This document shows, piece by piece, positions 11,641 through 22,300 of a stretch of 64,000 nt of DNA. The notes beneath the pieces were generated by a model. It had not been told where the DNA came from and did not search any database. It was given only the letters and a program-made list of their open reading frames with translations. Position 1 is the stretch's first letter, and each line of letters begins with the position of its first letter. The stretch is from Platycnemis pennipes (Eukaryota; Arthropoda; Insecta; Odonata; Platycnemididae). A program made the position numbers and the translations under genes. The stretch covers positions 154,644,688-154,708,687 of the forward strand of contig OW121848.1 in assembly GCA_933228895.1 (NCBI GenBank), written 5' to 3'.

Positions 11641-12897
11641 CAGCAGTAAGGGACCTTCACATGAGTAATGCTTCTGGAATTGATGATATTCCTGCAGAAC
11701 TAATTAAAAATGCAGGAGAGAAGACATTAACCCATCTGTATAAGACCATCTGTGACATGTACTCAACAGGAGAAATACCCAGGGACTTCGAGAAAAACGT
11801 CATCATTCCTATTCCTAAAAAGAAGAGAGAGGAGAAATGCGAATATTTTAGGACTATAAGCCTGACGACACATGCAACGAAGATATTGACAAGGATCATC
11901 TACAGAAGAATAGAACGAAAAGCTGAGGAGTTCCTGGATGAAGATCAATTAGGATTCAGGAAAAGTAAGGGAACCAGAGAAGCAATATTGGCCCTTAGGC
12001 TGCTTATAGAGAAGAGAATGGAGAAGGAAAAACCGACGTTCACTGCATTCGTGGATTTAGAGAAGGCTTATGACAACATGGATTGTGATTCAATGCTTAG
12101 AATTTTGAAAGGCATTAGAGTGTCCTACAATGATCGAAGAATTATCCACAGTCTGTATAAAAACCAAGTAGCTGTGATTAAATCTGGACCCATCTATGAA
12201 GAAGCACGAATAAAGAAAGGAGTGAGACAAGGCTGTGCACTGTCTCCTGTAATTTTTAATATTTACACCGAGAAGCCATCAATGAAATCAAGGAGAAGCC
12301 TTCTGGAGAAATATCCACGGAGAAAAAATTAGCATGCTGCGGTTCGCTGATGACATTGCACTCGTAGCAGAGACAGAGAAGGAGCTGAATAAGATGCTGA
12401 TAACCACAGAAAGGACAATGGCCATACATCAGCTGAAGATCAATAAGAAGAAAATTAAGATATTGGTGTGCAGCAAGAGAGAGGAGGCCAAAACTAACGT
12501 TGTACTGGGAAAACAGAAGCTAGAAGAGGATAAAGAGTTCTGTTACCAGGGAAGCAGAGTAACGAACGACGGACGAAGCAAGAAAGAAATAGTGAGTAGA
12601 ATAGCCCAGGCAAATAGGGCATTCTATTGAAAGAAGAATCTACTTACAGCTGGAAATACAAGCATAGAAGTAAGGAAACAATTCATTAGAACATACATCG
12701 GGAGCGTGTTTCTCTATGGCAGTGAGGCATGGACAATGACAGCAGCGGAAAAGAAAAGGGTGGAAGTAATCGAAATGTGGTGCTACAGAAGAATGATGAA
12801 GGTTAAATGGATCAGCGAAGTAAGTAACGAGGAAGTCCTAGGAAGAGTGGGAGAAAAGAGAAGTCTTCTGAATACCCTGACAAGAAGACGGAACAAC
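11640..12897 (+). pseudogene. Non-LTR retrotransposon (LINE) reverse transcriptase, decayed, 5' truncated
   Basis: A reverse transcriptase domain in broken frames. 11661-12270 has SGIDDIPAELIKN, LDEDQLGFRK, AFVDLEKAYD (the first catalytic Asp motif) and KKGVRQGCALSP. After frameshifts near 12270-12334 comes RFADDIALVAE, the FADD active-site motif, then LYGSEAWTMTAAEKKRVE and EMWCYRRMMKVKW. There is an in-frame TGA at 12628. The 5' part (endonuclease) is absent. It is of the RTE/L2-like type common in arthropods; the clade is not resolved. The coding sequence is interrupted at 12898 by a TTAA-flanked insertion and resumes at 14302. Confidence 0.9.
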
Positions 12898-14301
12898 TTA
12901 ACCCTTTCGCGCCGGAGTCCAACGCAGGAAAATGCTTGCCTTCTCACGGGTTCCTCTAGAATATTTTTCCACTCCGTGTACGGAGCTCTCTTGAAGCAAG
13001 GCTTCGAGCAGGTATGTCTTTACCCCGATTTGGGACCGGACCCAGTGGGGTTCCCGACCCTTTCCTCGGCCACTGACCAGAGATTATCTTCGCCCTTCTC
13101 CAAATGAGAACCCACCTCGGCTTCTGTCCGCGGTCAACTATTTTTAATTCAGTGATTTTTGTTAAATAAATAATAGTAATACTTTAACTGGGGGTTAATA
13201 CGCAAATAAATTCCTGTTGTTATAAATACCATTTAGAGATTTTAAACGAAATTCTAATGTTAATATTAAGATATTTAGACAATAGACATAATATCAATGG
13301 TTACAATAATAATTATTTCTGTTGTTTCGCAATAGAAGACGTCCGCGCATAATCCAACCATACCCGTGTTTTATATAAAAGCACATGCACTTTTTGGTGC
13401 TATACCTTCATCAGGAAATATTTTTATGTAAATATATTCGCAATGGTAGCGCGAGATAGATTTTTCTGCCTAGCAATTATTTATTGTATCTCCCAATATT
13501 CCATCACGCACGCATGCGGTTTTCTTCTAATTTTAACATAAATGATTACAACATAATTATCACTCTTAGCCACATTACACAGAATAAATTTGAATGCTGA
13601 ACACCAAAAAGATTCAGTTACAAGAAAGTAAAGTTTATTGACTGCTAATAAATTAGCATAAACCATACTCTTCAGCGGGATTTTCAACCTATAATGTAGA
13701 TATAATAGATTTCGCGGTATGTTGTGTGGTATTACCATTACAGTTGTTTTCCAATATATGTTCATAAACAAGTAAAACGGAGAGAAAAATATCGGTACTA
13801 CCTTATCGTCAAATCATAAAAAAACATACGTCTTTGTTCCTCATTGCAATGAAAAATTCTCCAAAATCGATTTGAATCTCATTGACAGGTGAACTCTGTT
13901 AATAATAACGTTAGAGTTCCGTTTAAAATTTCTAGAGATTCAAAAAAACATAAGGAATTAACTTCTGGAACTCAATAATGCGATTTAGAAACAAATATGA
14001 TTTTGGTTTTTCAAATGCATAAACAAAAAAGTGACCGCGAACAACTGCCGAGGGTGAGGCTCGCGCTGCGAAGAAGGGTCGAGATAATCCCCGCCTCGAA
14101 GCCGAGGAAGGGTCTTCAGACCCGCGAGGAAGGGTCCTTTATGACACCTTGGACCTTTTCTGCCTACCTGACCCCAGCGACGTTTTAAGACGCCCTTCGT
14201 TCTCTTGCGTAGAAAAATCTGCGGCGTTTATAAACGGCCTTCGTTCACAGGAGTGAAAAATCTGCGGCGTTTATAAACGGCGTTCGTAGCGAAAGGGTTA
14301 A
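12898..14301. mobile_element. piggyBac-type non-autonomous element with TTAA target duplication
   Basis: The element 12902-14297 starts CCCTTTCGC and ends GCGAAAGGG, each side flanked by TTAA (12898-12901 and 14298-14301). The right end has two direct copies of AAAATCTGCGGCGTTTATAA followed by ACGG, a subterminal repeat. No transposase is evident in the 1.4 kb. It sits inside the LINE ORF, and removing it with one TTAA restores that frame. Confidence 0.85.
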
Positions 14302-14510
14302 TCGGCCCCGTCATGAGACATGATGGCCTGATGAAGACAATCGTCGAGGGACAAGTGGAAGGGAAGAATGGCAACGGAAGGCCTCGTGCGAGATATATGG
14401 AACAAGTGATGAAGGATGTGAAAGAGAAGAGATACATAAGTATGAAGAGATTAGCTGATAGAAGGACTCAGTGGAAAGCTGAATCAAACCAATCTGAGGA
14501 TTGATGACCA
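14302..14510 (+). pseudogene. LINE C-terminus and 3' end, continuation of 11640-12897
   Basis: Continues in frame from 12897 across the TTAA: RHDGLMKTIVEGQVEG, GNGRPRARYMEQVMKD and ADRRTQWKAESNQSED, then stop. It ends with the CCAATCTGAGGATTGATGAC tail and AATGACAATGA typical of this family's 3' end here. Related tails occur at 3427, 3600 and 62590. Confidence 0.88.
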
Positions 14511-14581
14511 ATGACAATGAATAGAAAGGTGTACCCATGTCAAAGTGTCATGGGGCTATTTTAAAATAAAATAAGCTACCC

Positions 14582-14850
14582 AAGACAAGGGGGCTGAGGT
14601 GGCCTGGAGGGTACATAGTTGTGAATGCTGAGCTTCAGACCAGATGGTCAAATCCTAGGAAGATCAGGACACCCCCACCTAAAATCTTTGCTGTGCGATG
14701 TTCTGATTGTCAGAACTCTGTGGGAAATGGCAGGAGGCCCAGGGAAAGGAACTGGTCTCCCTACACTGAATGGGTGAAGTTCAATCACCAATAGCTTAGT
14801 ACAGGGTGAGCTCTACCCTCGCCTATCAAACCAATCTTCAGGTTGAACAG
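14582..14850 (+). mobile_element. tRNA-derived SINE family S1, plus copy
   Basis: The tRNA-like head has a GGTCAAATCCTAG box B near 14647. The body carries GATGTTCTGATTGTCAGAAC, GGCCCAGGGAAAGGAACTG and TAGTACAGGGTGAGCTCTAC. An inverted copy lies at 18588-18875. Confidence 0.75.
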
Positions 14851-14931
14851 TGAGTGAGTGGTTCTAGAAAAAACAAAATAAACCAAAAGATGACTAAAAT
14901 TATTAGATCGATGGTTTGCAAGGAGATACTA

Positions 14932-15607
14932 CAAGGGTTATTTGGAAATGAAGGTCTGATTTCTTATTTTAAAAAACTATCGCAGATTTTTTCAAAAAAC
15001 TTTTTTTATTTAATTCCTTACATCTTTCTCTATTTCTTTACATAGTTTCCATTTTTGTACAAACATTTCTCATAATGCTCTACAAGCTTTTGTGCGCCGA
15101 ATGCACAGAAGTCTGCTGTCCTTGATGATAACCAGTCTTGAACTGCTTTTTTCACCTCGCCATCAGCATCAGCATACTCGACTAACAAGACTCCATGCCT
15201 ATCTCGAAACATGGTTGCCATAAACTTGTGTGTAGAGATTGTGTGCTTGGCCTTGACTTTGACTGTGATGTCGGTGATGCCATTCCATTGACTGACGTTT
15301 AGACTCTGGAGTCATATGAGAAACCCAGATCTTGTCCCCTTTGACAATGCAATCAAAAAGTTGATCACCTTCCTTATGATAGTGGTCCAAAAAAGCAGTT
15401 AAAGACTGGTTATCCTCACAGGCGGCAGACTTCTATACGTTTGGCACACAAAACCTTGTAGAATGTTATGAAAAATGTTTAAACAAAAATGGAAACTATG
15501 TAGAAAATAGAGAAAGATGCAAGGAATTACATAAAAAAGTTTTTTGAAAAAATCTGAGATGGTTTATTTTTATAAGTAATCGGACCTTAATTTCCGAATG
15601 ACCCTCG
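14932..15607 (-). mobile_element. Palindromic mariner element, non-autonomous
   Basis: Flanked by TA (14930-14931, 15608-15609). The outer about 220 bp on each side are imperfect reverse complements (14932-15153 and about 15390-15607), starting CAAGGGTTATTTGGAAATGA on the left and CGAGGGTCATTCGGAAATTA on the right arm read inward. Minus-strand frames carry mariner transposase pieces: GDKIWVSHMTPESKRQSMEW, FRDRHGVLLVEY, and the C-terminus AVQDWLSSRTADFCAFGAQK. The C-terminal region is present twice in opposite orientation. It cannot encode a full transposase. Confidence 0.82.
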
Positions 15608-15609
15608 TA

Positions 15610-17370
15610 CTTGCATACTTTCTATTTTTCATAGCATTTGATCAGTTTTTGGGTCTTTTTCTCTGTGCCCCTACAATAATTCATCCACATAAAAATTTAC
15701 AGAATTTCAGCATGGATAGCACAAACATTATCAATGAAAAAAATTTCATTTAATGGAAAAAACAATGCTGCCAATTATGTAATGAGAATCAAAAAAAAAT
15801 TACTATTACGTGTAGTAAGTTACTAATAAAGTAATATAGTAAAGTTCCTTAAACAGAATGATCCATTTCGCACATGTATAACAAACAATGATTGAAAACC
15901 AGGAAATGCTTAACCTTAATGAACTAAAGAACATTGATGATCTTGTCATGTCTATCATTTAATGCATTATTTGAAATTAACACTTTGTCATTTTCTATTC
16001 TGGAGTTCACAACTTGTTTGGTTAAAATATCTTAGTCAATCATAGACCTATACAATTCAAGAAATCATGCTAATGCTACCCTTTTATTTGCACTTAGGAA
16101 AGCAAATATGACATAAATTCCTCAAATTATGTCCTTTGCTTTAAATAAATAATCTCAATTGTTACAATTCATCATTCAAATGATTACTGCAAGCAATGCA
16201 CTTTTTAGAATGATAACGATAGCAATATATACCACGAAAGAAGGATCCTTGATCTCACCACTGAATTTGGGCTACTATGGAAATGAGGCAGAACACAGGA
16301 TGACTTGCCGCCCTTAAGCCATTATTGTTCTTTTATCTCATTTCTCATTGCACTCTGTACATGCCCAAAGAGGCTTCTTAGTTCTATATTGAATAGTTTT
16401 GCATTATAAAATAAGCAGACATGTTTTTATAAAAAAGGCAATTATGTAGCGTATGAGGTTTGTAACTAACCACATCTTAGATTAATTTCAGCATAAATCA
16501 TTCAGAACAAAACTCCCAAGGATAAGGAGGTTGTGCAATACGTATCAGCCATTGTGTCCACTACATCAGAGGATGACATAAGCGGGTGACTCATGTCCAT
16601 TCCCTAAAACCATACACATATTTTGTATGCCCCACTCACAAGATGGTGCTGCATTAAACTTTTTAGCAGAATCAGAGTTTAAACAAGTTAATAAGTACCG
16701 GCCATAACAGCTTGACTCAGAATGATTTGAATTGGAGACCCAAATGTTGTGGATTCAAATCCCACCTCAGTCATTGATGTTGAATTTGCCTTAGTTTTAT
16801 GCTAAAATGAGCTATTTAAACTCCACATAAGAGCAACTTAACCCTAATTCCATGTGTATACTAAGTGAAATGGACTAATTTTTTCAGCAGAAATCTCAGT
16901 AATCCCGTGAGTATTCAATTATAAAATTTGATGTTTGAACAGAATAGAGAATAAACATACACAGTAGTCAAAAGATTACAAAAACTATTATTCATAAAAA
17001 AACAAAATTAGATGGACTTTTCCTTTTTTTAATGTTTAATTTCAAAATACTTGGGGTCAAACCATACTCCATCAGGGATGGCACTTGTAAAACAGTATGG
17101 GGCTTCAAAGAAATCACTGCCTAGACAAAGAGTTCCCATTAAATATTACAAGTTGCTAAAACTGTAACATATTTCTCATTATGCACAGCAAGCAGGTGCA
17201 TTCTAATGTGAGAATGATACCTAACTTCTTTAAGTCTCCCTGAAAATTGCCTCCTGGGAGGCTGTTTGAAACCCTCAGGATTATCTCGAAGGAAACCTTA
17301 TTCCTCAGGCAATTTCAATGCACTTGTTTGCCGTGCGTAACAGCAAAGAAAAATCTAAACATTTACGAGA
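15610..17370. other. AT-rich sequence, one tRNA-like repeat, no recognised gene
   Basis: Mostly AT-rich with no recognisable domain. A tRNA-like stretch at about 16705-16770 has a box B-like GTGGATTCAAATCCCACC (16749-16766), probably a SINE remnant on the plus strand. A short ORF at 17029-17139 is listed separately. Confidence 0.5.
17029..17139 (-). CDS. 36-codon ORF, protein-like composition, unrecognised
   Basis: Minus-strand ATG at 17139 to TAA at 17029. The peptide contains GSDFFEAPYCFTSAIPDGVW and FDPKYFEIKH, unusually rich in aromatic and Pro/Asp residues and unlike translated AT-rich filler. An acceptor-like GTCTAG precedes the Gly-Ser-Asp part, so it could be a terminal exon of an unseen minus-strand transcript rather than an independent ORF. 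It does not resemble the missing CIAO3 C-terminus. Confidence 0.25.
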   Translation of the reverse strand: MGTLCLGSDFFEAPYCFTSAIPDGVWFDPKYFEIKH

Positions 17371-17460
17371 TTTGAACTAGAGGATTAGCTGCTTGGAGAT
17401 CTCGGACCCTACTAATCGTGGTAGACCGTCAGTTCTCACCACAAGAGCAACACAAACCAC
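17370..17460 (-). mobile_element. tRNA-like SINE remnant
   Basis: On the minus strand, a box A-like TTGCTCTTGTGGTGAGAACT is followed by a box B-like CTAGTTCAAATCTCG. Only the head is recognisable. Confidence 0.45.
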
Positions 17461-17639
17461 TATTTCTGCCTGACGTCAACAGTTGCTAAATAAATAATAA
17501 TAAGAGCAGCTGAAAAGCAGCAAGTCATGAATCAGCAACCAATCCCTAAATGGGAACTTCAGTTTTTTTAGGAAAATTGCATATAAATTAACGTCATAAC
17601 ACTTAGCATCCTACAAAATTCATATGAATTTTATATTTC

Positions 17640-18270
17640 ATGAAAATGAGTTCAGAGCAAAGGCAGAAAAGCCGTACAACATTAGTGCTGAGTAGGCCAT
17701 CTTCATACTGAATTCGAGTTTAATGTTGACGGTAGAACTTTTATTTTGTGCCACCATTTCGACATGCTTCATACATGGATTTTTGTCTACTTCCAAGGAG
17801 GTTGAGCTTTTCAATCAATACATATTTATCTTTTCACCACAGGCTTTTCCAAGGCTGATTCTAGGAACTCGTCACACTTTCAATGTCATTAAGTAATGGT
17901 GCTCACACAGTTTTGATTTTGCAGCATTTATAAAAACAAACGGACATTGCAATAAAATACATGGCTAGTGGATCCCCTTTTACTTCCTCGTAAACATTTT
18001 TTTACCATAGTAAACCTAACAAATTATTATTGTTAAGTGACAACAATCTTTTTTTATGCATTGAGTGATATCCATCGCCAAATTGACTTATAGTGTAGTT
18101 ATTTTCTTTGGACAAATTTGATTTGGTCTTCCCCCAAACGTGCTAAAGAGGTAACGAAAATGTGCTAACCAGAAATATTTACATGCACTGCAACTCGGAC
18201 CAGAGGAAATGAGCATGCAAATGAGGAAAATGTGCTATCATGGAATGTCCTAACGAGAGTTCACAGTATT
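17640..18270 (+). repeat. Dispersed repeat R3, first copy
   Basis: Aligns in the same orientation with 53600-54310. Shared blocks include GGTTGAGCTTTT, CGTGCTAAAGAGGTAAC, TATTTACATGCACTG and GAGGAAAAYGTGCTATCA. No coding content is recognised. The right end resembles the terminus of a pogo-type element (GAGAGTYCACWGTAT). Confidence 0.65.
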
Positions 18271-18587
18271 TAGGTTATTCTTCTGGTTATGACTATAAGC
18301 TATGCTTCAAAATGCAGTCCAATTCATTTATGATGAATTGTTACAAGCTTCCATCCTACATGGAGACAGCACTATTACCAGATGGAGCTTATAGGACTGT
18401 ACAGATATGGTTACGGATTGGCTATACTGGATGCTTGGATAAGGTCTCTTACATATGTAATATTTCAGCATGGGGACCTGTTGAGCATTACTAGGACAGA
18501 TATATTCCAACAGGTCACACAGCCTCTCCCCTTTCTTTATCTTCACCACTTCCCTTACTTACTCCTACATACGTATAACAATTGTGT

Positions 18588-18875
18588 TCAAGCCAAAGGT
18601 TGGTTTTTGATAGGTGAAGGTAGAGCTCACCCCGTACTAAGCCATTGGTGAGTGAAATTCACACATTCAGGGTAGGGGGGGGGGGGGGGGGGCAGCTCCT
18701 TTCCCTGGGCCACCTGCGATTTTCGCACGATGTTCTGACTTTTAGAAAATAGAATCATGAGGATTTTAGGTATGGGTGTCCAGAAAGGCTTCTGCCCAGG
18801 ATTTGACACTGGGACCCTCCGGTCTGTAACCTGGCACTCCATCCACTATGCCACTATGACATCCCCATGATTTAC
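18588..18875 (-). mobile_element. tRNA-derived SINE family S1, minus copy with 18-base poly-G tract
   Basis: Reverse complement of the S1 SINE. The head has box A TGGCATAGTGGATGG and box B GTGTCAAATCCTGGG; the body has AAAGTCAGAACATCG, GGCCCAGGGAAAGGAGCTG and TAGTACGGGGTGAGCTCTAC. A run of 18 G at 18675-18692 (C on the SINE strand) is absent from the copy at 14582. The SINE head touches the donor of CIAO3 exon 6. Confidence 0.75.
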
Positions 18876-19317
18876 CTTAGGGGCTTGAATTCCACAGTTG
18901 ACAGGCTCTCTCCAAAAATCTCCTTGCAGGCATGGATGAACGTGTGGTGAGCGTAACCTCCAGAGCCTGAACCCTGGTGTGAGCACACTGTGTCGGGAGC
19001 GTTGGTGCCAGGGAAAGGGTCGAGGGGCTGCGGTTCCACCTCGACCAACCCCAGGCCCCCACCTTCTCCCAGCAACTGCTCCAGTTCAACGGGAGTAAGC
19101 ACACACTCCACGTCCCTCTCCCCTGTGACACTGTCTTCAAAGTCCCCACGAGACGCCTCCAGCTTCTTGTCATAGCAAGGAGCAAGGGACACATGATACA
19201 GCCTCTGCCCCAAATGTCGCCTCAAAATGCTTCCAGCTATCTGCTGAGGACTCTTACAGCGAGCAATGTGCGGCAGAACAAGCATTCCATGAGTCTTCTC
19301 TGCATAACACACCCAGC
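18876..19317 (-). CDS. CIAO3: CIAO3 coding exon 6, last one visible
   Basis: A 442-base exon encoding [62 protein letters not shown] and FKPL. Cys239 in PCYDKK is the second ligand of the hydrogenase-like domain. The acceptor is CAACTGCAG. The 3' end, CCCCTAAG then GTAAAT, leaves phase 2. No continuation with the conserved C-terminal CPSGCLNGGG motif was found on the minus strand below this exon. Confidence 0.93.
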
Positions 19318-22300
19318 CTGCAGTTGAGTAGAAAATAGAACTTCTAACTTCTAGTCATTGCCCATCCATCACTGAGAGTGTAGCAGATACCTTAATATGC
19401 ATTTAATCAATATAAACTTAACCATAATTATTGCAAAGTTACTTCATCTCGAATTTCAGATAGAAACCAATGTTTCAGATATTCAATGGTTAATCTTCCC
19501 TCTCTCTAGTAGTTATGATGCCTGATGATGGGGATGCATTAAAACTCATCAGTTATTCTGAGTGCTCCATACGATGAGCAAACTAAAAGTTTCTTGTCAG
19601 CACTCATTAGAGCAGAATTCTACATTGTTTCAATTGCAAGTTGGGTATTCATACTCAGATCATGTATCATTGGATAATTACATTGAAATCTTGATCGTAC
19701 AATGAAATCCTCAATAATGAAAAATCAGCAGTTCGTAAAACGAAATTTTGAGTTTTTTTTAATTCCATTAATTTTTTTCTCTATCCTTTGGAACTAGCTA
19801 CACTCTGTTGAAATTTTCTGGAGAATTTTGTTGAAAATGGGTGCTACATCTTAAGAGAAAAACATTTATGACAACTGCACCATTGTAGAAAAATAAACCA
19901 AATGAGAACTCTTTTTTGATTGTTGAAGTATTCGCTGTCAACCTTGTTACATAATTTCTATTCCCATCTCTAGTTGCGACTCTCTAACTGCAAGTATTCC
20001 CATTTCCAGTTGCCCATGACTATAAGACAGACACTGACTTGTACTGACCTGGGCAAGACGATGAGAGCATTGGCAGTGAGTCCTTCTTGCCTGAAACCTC
20101 CCTCTCCCGGTATCTTCGAATGAACTCCTCGCGGCATTCCATTAGGGCAAGGTCCTCAGCTCTGGACATATCCACCACATAGTCAGCTCCAAGGCTCCTA
20201 AAGTATCCTAGATACAAGCAAAACGAAAGCGATGAATTCATCGGTTAACACCACCAGTGATACAAACATGTAGGTTGTTCTTGTAACAAATTTCAATACA
20301 TCAAGGAATGAAATTTGCCTTGAAAAAATCATGTGACTTGACTGAGAATCGAAACTGGATCTCCCAGTTGCACTCACTCGCACCAGCACTCACCTGAGAG
20401 TTTTCCCATGGCCTCTGTGGGGGAGAGGCCATACCGCACGGCAACTGACAACACCGGCTGAATTGACAGCGAGACACATAGTATGCGAGAATCATCCAGC
20501 TTCCCTTCCTAAAAAATGAGATAAATAGGTAGAGATAAAAATTAAACTCCTGGATAAAAAAATAATGCTACAAGTTACAGAAAAAAAATTGACTCGACAC
20601 TTGCAATAGTCAGAATAAAAATGAATCGGTGCTGAATGTGTTAACAACGATTGGTATTGAAAAATCTACACGCAACTGATGGTTATTCCATTATACAAAG
20701 GTTTATTCATATGTTGCAAATCTACCTCTTTTATATCAAGGCCACTGGTTATAATCCATAACTGTTTCCTTACATATTTCATATCTACCCTCTACATCAA
20801 AACAGTGGTTTTAGGCTCCACCCTATGACATAAGTTCCAGCAAGGTGAAGTTCTTCATTTGGAAGCATTAATTATGAATGGACTAAGAGTATGCACTGCA
20901 ACTTAAAAAAAAACACCAAACCATAAATATAATAACTGACTTGATATACTCTCTCACCTGCCTGAGCCTCAAGCTCTCCTGGAAAACTTTCAGCACCTGC
21001 TCATGACTCTGCTGCGCCACAAGCACCCCCTCAGCCGATGTGATGCACCCACTGCATGCCAAGCAGTCGCTCAACGATATCTCCACCTTGGCCAACTGCT
21101 CTCTCTCACCACCCTACAATGCAAGAGATTCAAGATCAGCCCAGAGAGCCCAGACTTCACTCCCTCACCATTTCCTTCCTCCTCCACCTGGCTCTCCCTT
21201 GATTCATTTGATTAGATCTTTATCTTTAATTATTAATTCATACATAATAGCAACTACCTACCACAAAAGATATATTTTAATCATCACAAATGCAAATTCA
21301 AGGACAGTGAACATTTTGTCCTCTCAAGTTCCACTCAGGGGAGAGCCTCATAGTAGCTTAATTGGCAGAGATCAGAAATCAGGGGGTTCAGGGTTTGAGT
21401 CCCAGTCAAGGTGGATTTTTCCTTGTGGAAATTCTGCTATTTATCACCAAGGCCTCATGCAAACTCGAAGCATTAAAATTTGGCATGAAAATACCATATT
21501 TTCCCACATATAAGATCTAGTTTAGGTAACTCATTTCCCATAAATAAATAATAATTTCATATCGGTTTCTTTATAATTAAGTGAATTTTACTAAATAGTC
21601 AGATAGGTATGCCAAATAAAGTAAAACTGGCATGAATTTTCAAGGAAAGATACTCAAAAGTCTCATACATACATACAAAAGTCAAATACATCACTAGACT
21701 GCCAAAATGTCATTTACATGATGAAAGATATACATTCAAGCCCACTTATATCAAACCCGTTTATAACGAAGTTCCAGTTATAACAAAGGGAAGGCTATTT
21801 CCCATCAAAGAGAGGCTCTGAAAAACTGGTCCACATGTAACAAAGCTTGGTTGTTACGAAGTAAATATTCGGCCCCTTCAACTTCATTGTAAACGGGCTT
21901 GACTGTAGTGCCTTGGTTTTTCCACACTTTATTTATTTCATACAATTTGATCGGGTAACTGGTACAGGTTATTTTCCATTAAAAACTTACGCCCAAAGAA
22001 CAGGACACGGGTGTTTATGTAATCATGAAATCTGATTATTTCCGAACTCCTCCATGCATACAAACTACCCTGCAGGCACGCTCATATTCGTTTATATAAA
22101 CCTTGTATCAACAGCAGGGAAAAGGTTGATGCGCTGGCGTTGATTATGAGTTGAGCTCAATGTTATGTATGCCGTTGAGTCTGGGTTGACTGTCATGAAA
22201 ATCCTTTTCATATCGCCCTATTTGTGTGGTTTTGAGCACTCAGTCTTTTGCTAAAAGTTGGTGTTAAGTTATTCTCATAGTGAAGATGTAATAAATGTAT

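Noticed and set aside
18877..19194. Alternative minus frame and a plus frame (18990-19175) over the CIAO3 exon
   Set aside because: Shadows of CIAO3 exon 6; only the frame carrying CYAEKTHG and PCYDKK is conserved.
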